Positions 1 to 10,053 of a stretch of DNA of 64,000 nucleotides are shown here, in pieces. A program made the position numbers and the translations under genes. The notes under the pieces were generated by a model. That model was not told where the DNA came from, ran no database searches, and saw only the letters and a list, made by a program, of their open reading frames with translations. Source of the DNA: Linanthus parryae (taxonomy: Eukaryota; Streptophyta; Magnoliopsida; Ericales; Polemoniaceae); contig JALGPY010000009.1 of NCBI GenBank assembly GCA_023055425.1, forward strand, positions 20,109,775 through 20,173,774. Reading direction: 5' to 3'. How positions within the stretch are numbered: the first letter of the stretch is position 1; every line of letters starts with the position of its first letter.

Positions 1-58
1 ACGCACAGAGAGAGGCAACAACCCCCCGGAAACATCCTCGTCTCTGTGTATCTCATAC
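1..58 (-). repeat. Inverted fragment of the hairpin part of the array repeat
   Basis: Read on the minus strand this matches the hairpin segment of the repeat units at 44-63 kb, including the core GGATGTTTC and GGTTGTTGCC. The arms differ from those of the array copies but still pair: CACAGAGA with TCTCTGTG, then GAGG with CCTC across one bulged base. It is the only copy on the minus strand. No box C/D-like part accompanies it within the window. Confidence 0.55.
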
Positions 59-1530
59 TACCCCACATCGTAGCAGAACCCTCATTCGTTCTGGGTTCTT
101 TCTATTCTCTCTCGTACACTGCACTCATCTACGCTACAAAATTGGGAAGTAACTAATGGACAAGTAAATGACGAAATAAAGTGAAGTTTTGACTAAATGG
201 TAGAATTTAGTAATTTACAGAGTAAAAAATATCATTTACAAACCACTAACTAATTTTACATGTAAATTAGTTGCCTGTAAAATTAGTTAGTGGCTTTGTG
301 AGATTTTTTTTTGTTTTGTTTGGCAAAGTCTTCTCCCTTAACGAAATAAGCATATTATCTGTGAAATTAGTGACGAATTGATAGTTATTAACAAAAAAAC
401 AACACTTGGAAAGAAATAAACACTTAGGAAAATTCAAAACACTTTCTCTTCCCCTTAACAATATGTACTTGTAATAACAATGTGTAGTTGTAGTTGAGGG
501 ACATATTCAGTTGTCAACTCTTGGTGAGGTACCGACTCCAACGCTGAACGGTGTAATAATCAGAGCCAATAGTAGTAGTAGGTTTACGCTGAGTGACTAT
601 GCTAAAACTTGAAGAGCGTGCAATCGGAGGTTAGGAAATTGATTGAAGAAGAACTTCCAAATATGAAGTGGATATTGGACATTCCTTGCACGGAAGTGAC
701 ATTTCCTAGTAATATTTTGAACCTCTTGCACGCTCAGCCCAATCTTGATACACAAGACGATGAGGTGTGTTCAAACATTAACGGAATGGTTGTGCAGTTT
801 TGGTTTGCAGGAGTTTGCTATGATGTAGGGGTTGAGTATGTATTCTCTTGACGATGATGTTGGCAAGGTGACATACCAAGAAAATAAGACAGATTGGGCC
901 TACAAGTTATTCTGAATCATCATAAAGGAAATTCTTTTCTTGTTGAATAGATTAAAGGACTTGGATTTCCTATAAAAGGAACTGAAGGAGCTCCTATAAC
1001 GGAAGTCGAAGTTGATGGACGGAGAAATGGTTGGATTTTGTTATGGACTTTTTTCATTATCTTTTATTTTTTCTACTGAAATTATCATTATCTTTTTTTC
1101 CTTAATTAAACACAATTAAATATGTAATATATTACACTACAATGTTAATCTTTAAAGGAGTATACTTCTCATAGGAAACTATAATATTATTAAAAAAAAT
1201 ACCAAAAGACAAAAAATGTCAAACTACGATACAGAATAACACATTTATCCGAATAATTCATCTATCCTCTCTCACATACAGAAGAACGACAACTGAAGCA
1301 AAGGGAGAATTCATCAATTATTTCATCGAAAACCAATACAGGTATGCACTAACTTTAAAAATTACGTTATGATTTAGTTTTATCAATTTATCGGGAATTA
1401 CAACCATTTATATTTTTCAACATGCTATGAAGATCTTGATGAGTTCAGGAGGTCATATACCGCCATAGTCTAGTGAAATCTATGCATAGATGTAGAAAAT
1501 GAGTCTGAAAATATCTCTGATCTTGGAGTT
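59..1530. other. AT-rich stretch without a recognised gene
   Basis: The sequence is AT-rich. One 80-codon open frame at 609-851 (+) has a plausible composition (acidic start, then a hydrophobic stretch near FWFAGVCYDVG), but I do not recognise it and it has no clear continuation. It could be a leading part of the decayed FAR1-like gene that follows, or chance. Confidence 0.4.
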
Positions 1531-1536
1531 TATACT

Positions 1537-2640
1537 GATCGATCCATTGCTGAATCAAAAGTTGGAATGGAGTTTAACACTGAGAATAGTGCATATATCA
1601 TCTATTGTAAATATGCACACGAAACTGGCTTCAGTGTCCGAAAACATTGGATCACGAAATCTGCAGAAAAATCCATGGTGATAAGAAGAACATTTTGATG
1701 CAAAATGGAGGGAAAGCGCGGCATTGATAAAAGACGTAAACAAGTTTTGTACCAGCATCCCATAACAAGAGTCGGTTGTAAGGCACGATAGACCTGTTCA
1801 CATCAGCCGAACGGAAAATACAAAGTAGTCTCAATTACGAAAGATCATTATAATCACAAACTTGTTGATTCTCCAGTAAAACACATTTTGCGGTCATGTA
1901 GAACAATTACTGAAGCTTAAAAATCTCAAGTAGATGTTGCGTTGAAGGCTGGCCTGTCTAACAAGAATGAAAATGATTTGATGAGTATACAAGCAGGTGG
2001 TCGTAGGAATCTAGGATTTTTGGATGTTGATTATTAGAATTATATATATTCAAGGCGCAAGATGTAAATGAAAAAAGGAGATGCTTGAGCTATGTTGGAA
2101 TATTTCCAAACGATGAAGTTGAAAGATCATTCTTTCTTTTATGCAATACAGTTAGATGATGATGATCTTGTCACATATATTTTTTTTGGCAGATTCAAGA
2201 TCAATTGTTGATTATGGTTATTCGGGAGATGTTATTTGCTTTGACACGACATATCGAACAAATGAGTATGGGCGCGCACTTGCTCCATTTGTAGGTGTCA
2301 ACCACCACAAACAAACAATTATTTTTGGTGGAGCATTACTGTATGATGAAACTACGAAGTCTTTCAAGTGGCTTTTCAAGACATTTCTTAGTGCTATGTC
2401 ACATAAGCAACCTTAGACATACTGACTGATCAATCAGAAGCAATGTCAAAAGCAATAGAAGAGGTATTTTATGAATCAGACCATCGTCTGTGTGTTTGGC
2501 ATATATATCAAAACGCAGCAAAACATTTAAGTTGTGCATTCCATGCATCAAAATAATTTGCAAGTTCTTTTCGTTCTTGTTTTTATGACTATGAAGAAGA
2601 AGATGATTGGTTATCTTCCCTGAGGAGCTTCTTGTTGTTT
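1537..2640 (+). pseudogene. Decayed FAR1/FHY3-related (MULE-transposase-derived) gene
   Basis: This is a broken copy of the FAR1-RELATED SEQUENCE / FHY3 family. Those proteins are plant transcription factors domesticated from Mutator-like transposases, and some MULEs still encode relatives. At 1537-1680 a frame reads as the FAR1 DNA-binding domain: KVGMEFNTENSAYIIYCKYA, then ETGFSVRKHW. Near 1850 it continues with DHYNHKLVDSPVKHILRS, the usual HNH-type segment. At 2187-2416 the transposase core is open: [21 protein letters not shown], then [22 protein letters not shown] third piece near 2420-2520 gives LTDQSEAMSKAIEEVF and HRLCVWHI in another frame. Stops near 1695, 1918, 2036 and 2416, plus frameshifts, separate the blocks, so no functional protein is possible. 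It could equally be the remnant of an autonomous MULE; no terminal repeats were found around it. Confidence 0.8.
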
Positions 2641-3660
2641 AATACAAATCTCCATGTCCAGATGATGCTTATTAGTTGAAAAATTAAGTTCCTTCATAAG
2701 AATATTTGAAAGATATTACTTGAGTGTCATGCACAATTAGACTTCTATTATCTGGAGTAGTAGCACAACAAATGTCCTCGTTTGTGATGATGGTGGCTTT
2801 GGTTGATGGAACCAAGATCCGCCTAAGAGATCGTGGAACTATAACTCATGGAACGGGTGATTGTTATCGTGAGTATATGAAGAGAGAGAAGAGTGCATTT
2901 TTAGTAACTTTTTAAAAATCGTGGAGACCCGCAACTGCTCAAGTGCGCACTCGGTAAACCTCCGCTCTAGTGCAATAGCCTGCAAACCACACTACAGAGA
3001 TAAATAAGGCTAAGAAAACCCGACTGACATGCTCCTAGTTGAGGAGGCCATTAGGCAGCCTTTGGGATGCTCCAAGTTTTGAAATCAAGACCTCTGGACA
3101 GCAAGTCTTAAGAAGCCCGACCAACTCAACAGCACCCCGAAGGGTCTGAGTAGCTTTCTTGTGTACCATATTCCGTTGTTAGAGAATTCCCTGACTTAGC
3201 TATTAAATAAAAGACACGTTTAATTAAAAAAAATGCATCTTGAGGCTTTTTTAAAAAAAATTTGAATGGATTGTCGCACCCCAAAGGAGGGTGAAAAAAG
3301 AAGGAAAGTAAGAATTGCTTCTTAGATCTGGGGGTGAGCGCAGACTATTACAGTCGGATTTTGCTGAAATTTTTGCTCCGAATGTTCAACTTAAACTCGC
3401 CCAATTTTTTTTATACCTAATATTTCAATCCAAACCAACTTATCAACTCGGCCCCATTCGGACCTGGTTGAACGAGTTTTTAAAGTTAAAAGATCAATTC
3501 GGTTAAAGTATGAGTTTGCTTAAAAAATTAAAGATATGTAAACATAAATTCAAAATAGAAAATAGGAAAAAATGAATCATTTGAGAAAAATCAACTAAAG
3601 AAATTATGCGAACTTATAAATTTGATTTATGGACGTTGTATCTAATTAAAATATGTAATT
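2641..3660. other. Gene-free stretch
   Basis: No gene is seen. Open frames at 2724-2915 and 3315-3506 have no recognisable domain. GGGGTGAGC at 3331-3339 has an inverted partner, GCTCACCCC, at 7397-7405, on the far side of the LINE fragment. The two could be the ends of an element that the LINE entered (see findings). Confidence 0.4.
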
Positions 3661-4188
3661 TTTGAAAGACTGGATAGAGTTGTCGCTACTGTAGATTGGA
3701 TGTGTAGATTCCATTCTAGACGAGTAAAGCATTTATCGGCCACAGTCTCCGGCCACTGTCCGGTGCAACTTATGTGGGAGAGTCCCAAACAGGGTTCTAA
3801 ACATAGTAGGCGGTTCCAGTATGAAGTCGTGTGGCAATAATATCCCAATTGTAGGAACATTATTGTCGAGTGCTGGCAGAGCCTTCCGAGTCAACTCCCT
3901 TTAAAAGATAAACTACTTAACCCAACAGTGAATCTCAAGGAATGGGAGAGGAAGAAACATCATGAGGAAGGTAACAGAGTTGAGGAGAAAATTGACATAG
4001 TTAGAAAGTCTACCCAAAAGCAACACAAACCGAGCAGAGATTGCAGCTACAAAGTCGGCGATAAACGAGCTTCTTCTGAAAGAGGAAGATATTTGGCTAC
4101 AATGTAGCCGTGTGCAATGGTTGGAGAAAGGAGACCGTAACACTTCTTTTTTCATAGAAAAGCCACCATCAGAAAAGCAAGGAATGCA

Positions 4189-5189
4189 TTGAAAGGCCTT
4201 GAGGAAAACACAAGGAAGTGGTGCACGGCAGAATCCGAGATAATTGATCTTTTATATGATTATTTAAGAAATATTTTCAGTTCTTCGAACCCGAGGAGAG
4301 CAGATATGGAGCCAATGTTACAGGGTATTCCGGACCTTGTAGAAGAGTTCAACCTAAGTATTCTTGATAGAACATATACAAGCATGGAAGTCAAAGATGC
4401 CTTAGATCAAATGGACTTGATTAAGACACCAGGCTACGATGGCTTTCGGGCAACTTTCTATCAATCCCATTGGAATATAGCAGGGCATGATGTGATGAAA
4501 GTTTGTCTAAACGTCTTAAACGGCGATGCAAGCATGGCAGAGTTTAACAAAACAATTATTGCACTTTTACCGAACATAAGCAAGCTCGAAATCCATCAGA
4601 TTTAAGGCCAATCAGCCTATGTTCAGTAGTGTGCAAGCTCGTCACTAAAATAATGGCTAACCGTCTCAAAAGTGTACTCTCTAGAATTATCTCAGTTTAT
4701 CAGAGTGATTTCGTCCATGGCCGCCTTATCACTGATAAAATTTTGTTTGCTTTTGAGTTACTTCATACCATGAAAACAAAGGAAAGAATGGGGTAGTTTT
4801 CCCCTAAAAATTGATATGTCCAAAGCCTATGATCGTGTTGAGTGGGATTTTCTACGCGCTTGTATGGAACGTTTCGGCTTTGGTAATAGGTGGATTACCT
4901 TGTCATGAAATGTATTACTACGGTGCGTTTCAGCTTTTTATACGAAGGTAGAAGTGTGGGAGATCTTATACCTGAGAGGGGTATTCGTCAAGGTTGTCCC
5001 CTTTCTACTTACTTGTTCCTCTTGTGTGGTGAAGTGTTCTCGAGAAGTCTATCTGCAGCTACCAGTAGTAGTTTTATCTCAGACCTTCAAGCTTCTAGGA
5101 ATGGTCCTACCATTAGCCATTTGTTTTTTGCCGACGATAGTATTCTATTTTTTAAGGCTAAAGATGAGGAAATAGATTACATATTATAA
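4189..5189 (+). pseudogene. Reverse-transcriptase segment of LINE A
   Basis: Three open pieces in shifted frames encode most of the RT fingers and palm. They read APGYDGF-like (here TPGYDGFRATFYQ), RPISLCSV, then [35 protein letters not shown] and HLFFADDSILFF. The catalytic FADD box is intact, although the gene is interrupted at about 4605, 4795 and 4905. It is a non-functional relic. Confidence 0.85.
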
Positions 5190-6639
5190 TCATTACAGAC
5201 ATACGAGAGGGCCCCATGACAAAATATAAACATGGACAAAAGTGCAATAGTGTTCTCGGAAAATACTGATATCTAGAGACAAGATGATTTGAGCAAATAT
5301 TGCGGAGTGGTTGGGGGTGAATTCTCATGATCGCTATCTGGGCCTTCCTACCTCCCTGGGCAAAAATAAAAATCAAGATTTTAGCTTTGTCACTGCAAAA
5401 ATTGATCAAAGTTTAAATTCTGGAAAGGAAACTCACTCTCCTTTGCAGGATGGGAAACACTTATGAAAGCGGTACAAGTCGTCCTTACCTACACGATGAG
5501 TTGCTTCAAACTCCAGCAGTCAATCTGCAAGAAAATTGAGAGTATGATCCGCAAATTCTTTTGGGGTCATGAAGGTGAAGAAAATAAAATTAGTTGAATT
5601 TCATGGGACAAACTTAAGAACAGCAAAGAGGCAGGAGGCGTGGGTTTCAAGGATTTACAAGCTTTTAATTTGGAAATGCTCGGGAAACAGTTGTGAAAAA
5701 TTATCAGCTATCCAAAATCACTCCTTAGCCAAGTTCTCATGAAGAAGTATTGTAACCAAGAAAGTATCTTGCAGGTGAAGGCCCCTTCTCAGTGTTCTTA
5801 AACTTGGAGAAGCATTCTCTCAAGCAAGAACATCGTCATTGAAGGGATGAGATGGGGTATTGGTTCGGGTAACCAAGTGAAAGCTTTCAGCGATCATTGT
5901 TTGCCTGGGGATTACCCTTAAAAACCAATTACTGTTAACCCAAACCAATATTATTGTGTGAGTGATTTTATATTGCAGGGACAATGCAAGTGGGGATCGC
6001 TAGAAGTTGCAACAAGTTTTGTGGCAAGTATACACTGAAGACATTGTAAAGATTTCATTACCCACCTCACCAGAGCCAGATTTTATGCTATGGAATTTCT
6101 CAGGTGTTTACAGTGTACAATCTGGATATCAAGTAGCATGCAGACAAGCCATAGACTATCATCCCCACAGTAATCAGAGAGGGAGTACAATTGAGAATCA
6201 ATGGCTTAACAAATTCAGGAAATTAAGGATCCCAAGGAGGAACATTTTTTCAGTTTGGAGAAGGTGGCGAAAGGCTCTTCCAACAAAGGTGAATATGGAA
6301 ATTCGCAAAGTAGACATACCTCTTTTCTGTAATATCTGCGGTAACAATTAAGAAGACGAATCCCACATCTTTCTCAAATTCCCCAAAGCCAAGGAGACCT
6401 GGAGAGCGGCGTTCCCTGCAACAGATCTGGGAATCGTAAATTGCGAGTTCACAAATTGGATCTCAGAAAAGTTCGAATCAAATTTGGAGGATAAAGATTT
6501 AGAACTCATATGCATGTGCGTCTCTGAGCTTTGGAATACGAACCAAAAGATTATTATGGACAAATCCTCAGCGGTGCCGGAGATAGTCAAATCGGCTATT
6601 AAAAAGCTAGGAGCTTTCCATTTCTCCAGATCTTAACCC

Positions 6640-7133
6640 TCCCAACAGTTATTCCTCCGGCTTATAAATGGAGACTACAAGATGATGGGAATCTCAAGAT
6701 GAATGTAGACGGCGCATGGGACCCTTCACGAGCCATCGCCGGAGCAGGTGGAGTCATCAGAGACAGCCAAGGCAAGTATGTAGCTTGTTTCTCCGAAAGG
6801 ATCGCTTTCAGAACCAAAGCAATGACGACGTAAGGGCAAGCTATCAGAGATGGTGTAAAGTTTTCCATAGAAGTCGGCTATCGGAGAGTGGTTTTCAAAA
6901 TCTACGCCTTATATATGGTCAAGAAAATGGAACGAATGGTGGATAATGGAAAGTCTCTCTCGGAAGTTGGTTCAGTATTGAATGAAGCTCTCGAGCTGTC
7001 CAGATTCTTCGACTACTGCCGTTTCCAATATTCAAGTCGGGCCACTAATCAAGCGGCCCATCTCCACGCGAGATATGGGCTAGAAATACAAGACCGGGAG
7101 GTGTGGTTTAATTACGAGCCTCATTGGGCATAA
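6640..7133 (+). pseudogene. RNase H segment of LINE A
   Basis: The frame reads LKMNVDGAWDPSRAIAGAGG and GVIRDSQGKYVACFSER, then EVGYRRVVFKIYALYM and SSRATNQAAHLHARYGLEI. This is the RVT_3 type of RNase H found at the end of many plant LINEs. One in-frame stop occurs near 6830. The first catalytic Asp (NVDGAW) is kept. Confidence 0.8.
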
Positions 7134-7135
7134 GG

Positions 7136-7430
7136 CTTTGCAAGATGATGTAACGGGCCTCATAAGTCCAATTCCAGTTAGTTAATAAATCCAAGTCGTA
7201 CTCTAAATATGTAATTTTATATGTGAATTTTGATTTGTGCTGTTAGTAAACGGTTATGCTGACTCTAAAATCAAAATTAATCAAAGTTAATTCGGATCCG
7301 TAGTTCTATAATCGTAACCAATCAAATAGTACATATGCTAAATTCGGACCAATTTGGTGCGGATCCGTTCGTGGGCGGCTAGTTTTTGTGAATTTGGCTC
7401 ACCCCTACCTGAGCTATATAAGAGCATCTC
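7136..7430. other. LINE A 3' flank
   Basis: Probably the 3' untranslated part of LINE A and its flank. There is no clear poly-A tail. GCTCACCCC at 7397-7405 is the inverted partner of 3331-3339. Confidence 0.35.
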
Positions 7431-8379
7431 CAATGGATAATGTAAACTTATCCTCTTAGCTAAATAGTAGATAACTTGTAAAAAAATTCAAAAAATCTCG
7501 CTCAAAAGGACTCGTTATTCTACTCGTAAAGTAGCTGATAGTTATCAGCCTCGCTACATGTAGCGACTGAAAATCTCTCCCGTTAGATTTTTTCCTTTCT
7601 CACATTCTCTTTCAACGGCTTTCTTCCCCACTACTCCTACATTTTCAACCATTATTATTGGACAATTCAACAACTTACATTTCAATTAAAGTAATATGAA
7701 TATTAGTCAGTAATTTCGTTCATTGATTTGATGTAGGACTCTTTTTTTTTTTTTTTTTTTTTTGAGGAAAAAGGACTCTTTTTTTTTTAAGGAAAAAGGA
7801 CTCTTTGTTTTTTTTGAGGGAGGACGGTTTTTTCATATAGGACTTTTTATGTGTTTTTTTGGGAAATATGACTTTTTTTTTTAAATGTAGACAACGACAT
7901 ATCCAAAATAACTAAAATTAAAAAAGGTTCAAAGAAAATATATTTTCAAAATTTCGGCCACCGCCCTTTATTTTGTGAAAAATATATCCTTAAGTTATGG
8001 AATCATTTTATCCCAAAAACCATATGACATGTTTGTCATATATAAATTATGATTATCATAATTTATATATGAAAGTAAGAAACAAAAATTAATCAATAAA
8101 GCAGTTGAAAATGGTTTTAACTAACATTTACATTCATTTTGAAAAATAACTAACATTGTAGTTAGGGTGGTAGATCAAGTGGTACAGCGTTTGAAGCCCC
8201 TGCATAAGGTCGCCGGTTTCAAACCCGGTTAATGACAAAACAATTTCTCAAAAATAAAAAAACTAACATTTACATTGCACTGTTGGAGCAAATGGAAAAA
8301 ATCTGATTAGTTAAAATACATAATCGCATTTTTAGATAAAATATACCTAACTTTTAACATTTACTATTGGAGATGCTCT
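7431..8379. mobile_element. Non-autonomous DNA element with AGAGCATCTCCAAT terminal inverted repeats
   Basis: AGAGCATCTCCAAT at 7431 is mirrored by ATTGGAGATGCTCT ending at 8379. These are the ends of a common type of plant non-coding DNA transposon. The interior is AT-rich with poly-T runs (7741-7763, 7781-7789) and contains a SINE. I could not define a convincing target-site duplication, so the superfamily is left open. Confidence 0.6.
8158..8260 (+). mobile_element. tRNA-derived SINE with 10-bp target-site duplication
   Basis: An insertion of about 103 bp flanked by direct repeats AACTAACATT at 8148-8157 and 8261-8270. The head has tRNA-like RNA polymerase III promoter boxes: an A-box-like TAGATCAAGTGG at about 8171 and a B-box-like GGTTTCAAACCC at about 8216. 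It ends in an A-rich tail. It lies inside the TIR element at 7431-8379. The segment GCGTTTGAAGCCCCTGCAT recurs in the SINE at 60.9-61.1 kb on the other strand, so the two are one family. Confidence 0.8.
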
Positions 8380-8514
8380 AAAGAGATTGAGCATGCGTTC
8401 ATTTTCCAAAGAGAGAGAAAGAGAATCCAGGAAGAAGAATGAGGCTTCCGCTAGGGGGATGATTTGCCAATAACCCACAAGTGGCATTACTTATTGTCAA
8501 TCCACACATACTTT

Positions 8515-9219
8515 TAAAGCCTTGTCAATCCACTCCTAACTTTTCAAAAAGTTTGCTTAGTTTTGTCATAAATTTAGTGGGTCCCACTCCTTTTTTTTTT
8601 TGAAAAATCACCAAAGCCACCTCCTCCCTCCTCATGCACGTCCATTTCCATTACTCCCCTCACCAACCTACACCCACCTCTTCTACCATCTCTCCCACAA
8701 CCACCTCTTCTACCATCTCTTAAACCTTCTACTTCACCCTCATTGCAGCCCATTGAAAGGATAAAACGCTATCTTTTCTCCTCTCTCTCTCCCATCCTCC
8801 TCCATTGCTGGTTTTGTGCGAAGCTCCGTTCGAGTCCCTTTTGCTTCCAGGAATCCACCATGGAGCTAAGGTATGTTGTTTACTTGGTTCATTTCCATGT
8901 TTTGTCATGTTTTTACGTCAAAATCTTGAAAAATTGTGAATTTGAAGTTTCAAACCCGAAGGAACTGAAACTATAACAAAAACACCGACCTTGCAAGATC
9001 GAGGCTCGATCTAGCAAGATCGGGACTCGATTTACAAGATCAAAACTAGCAAGATCGGGACTCGATCATGCTCAATCGGACCCCGATCAAGTTAGATCGC
9101 GTATCGATCAAGCTAGATTGAGTTTCAATCTTATGAATCGAGTCTCGTCCTTGCTTGACCGAGCCTCGATCTTATAAGACACCATAAGTGACACTAGTTG
9201 TTGCAAATCCACTTCAACT
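8515..9219. repeat. Tandem duplication, copy 1
   Basis: This 705-bp segment is repeated directly at 9220-9755. Both begin AAAGC-TTGTCAATCCACTCC and share TTTAGTGGGTCCCACTCC, the CCCATTGAAAGGATAAAACGC-like segment and CTAAGGTATGTTGTTTACTTGG, with about 85-90% identity by eye. The shared CTAAGGTATG followed by a long T-rich stretch resembles an exon-intron border, but no coding frame is shared. Confidence 0.75.
8985..9180. repeat. Degenerate GATCGAG/CTCGATC-rich block
   Basis: A run of short repeats built on AAGATCGAG-CTCGATC, each nearly self-complementary and spaced about 20 bp apart. It belongs to copy 1 of the tandem duplication; copy 2 retains only the first two or three. I do not recognise it as a known element. 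Confidence 0.6.
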
Positions 9220-9755
9220 TGTAAAGCATTGTCAATCCACTCCCAAATTTTCAAAAAGTTTGCTTAGTTTGTCTTAAGTTTAGTGGGTCCCACTCCTTTT
9301 TTTTTTTGAAAAATCACCCCTACATCCTCCTCCCTTCTCATGCACGTCCATTACTCCCCTCACCAACCTACACCCTTCTCTCTCTATGAATTCATTTGCA
9401 CTCTTAACTCTCCCACAACAACTTCTACCATCTCTTCATCCCTCTCCTTCAACCTCATTTCAACCCATTGAAAGGATAAAACACTCTCTTTTTCTCCCCT
9501 CTCTCTCTCATCCTCCTCCATTGTTGGTTTTGTGCGAAGCTCCGTTCGAGTCCGTTTTCTTCGAGAATCCCGTAGAGCTAAGGTATGTTGTTTACTTGGT
9601 TCATTTCCATGTTTTGTCATGTTTTAACGTCAAAATCTTGAAAAAATGTGAATTTGAAGTTTCAAACCCGAGGGGACTGTAAATGGAACAAAAACGCTGA
9701 ACTTGCAAGATCGAGGCACGATCTTGCAAGATCGCGACTGTAATTGGAACAAAAA
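9220..9755. repeat. Tandem duplication, copy 2 (shorter)
   Basis: The second copy of 8515-9219. It matches to about 9690 and then keeps only a short part of the AAGATCG-rich tail. It has an insertion near 9385 (CTCTCTATGAATTC) and lacks a stretch of copy 1 near 8700. Confidence 0.75.
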
Positions 9756-10053
9756 TGCCGAACCTGCCAAGTGTTTGCATACTCGAACGCGTTGCCAAAC
9801 TCAACATCCATCACCTGTTGCGTCCTTTGCGCCAATTCAAACTTCAAGTCTAGACTACGCCGGATCAAATGACAAAGCTCGTCCATGTGCTGCTTCAAAC
9901 ATATTACAACAATTATAAATCCATATACATGTATCGAGCTATTACAAATCCGTAAACGTATAATAGAAGTTACCTGAGCAGTAAGCATCTGGTTCAGTTT
10001 AACGAAGCCATCTAAGAACGTCTTGAAACTTCAAATTCACAACAATTATAAAT

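Larger units (their letters stand above)
3664..7135 (+). mobile_element. LINE A: 5'-truncated L1-type retrotransposon remnant
   Basis: A plus-strand non-LTR retrotransposon that has lost ORF1 and most of its endonuclease. It opens at 3664 with the end of the endonuclease domain (ERLDRVVATVDW, then LSATVSGHCPVQ, where the usual SDH reads SGH). The reverse transcriptase spans about 4130-5190. A zinc-finger connector (zf-RVT) lies near 6200-6430 (FRKLRIPRRNIFSVWRRW, then CNICGNN). An RNase H domain ends at 7133. Stops and frameshifts occur throughout. The RT has a GYDGF motif, as in LINE C at 38-44 kb, so the two are closer to each other than to LINE B. Truncation from the 5' side is normal for LINE insertion by target-primed reverse transcription. 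Confidence 0.9.

Noticed and set aside
60..70. ACCCCACATCG as a plant U-snRNA upstream sequence element
   Set aside because: No TATA box follows at the required ~35 bp, and no snRNA lies downstream; it is beside a repeat fragment.
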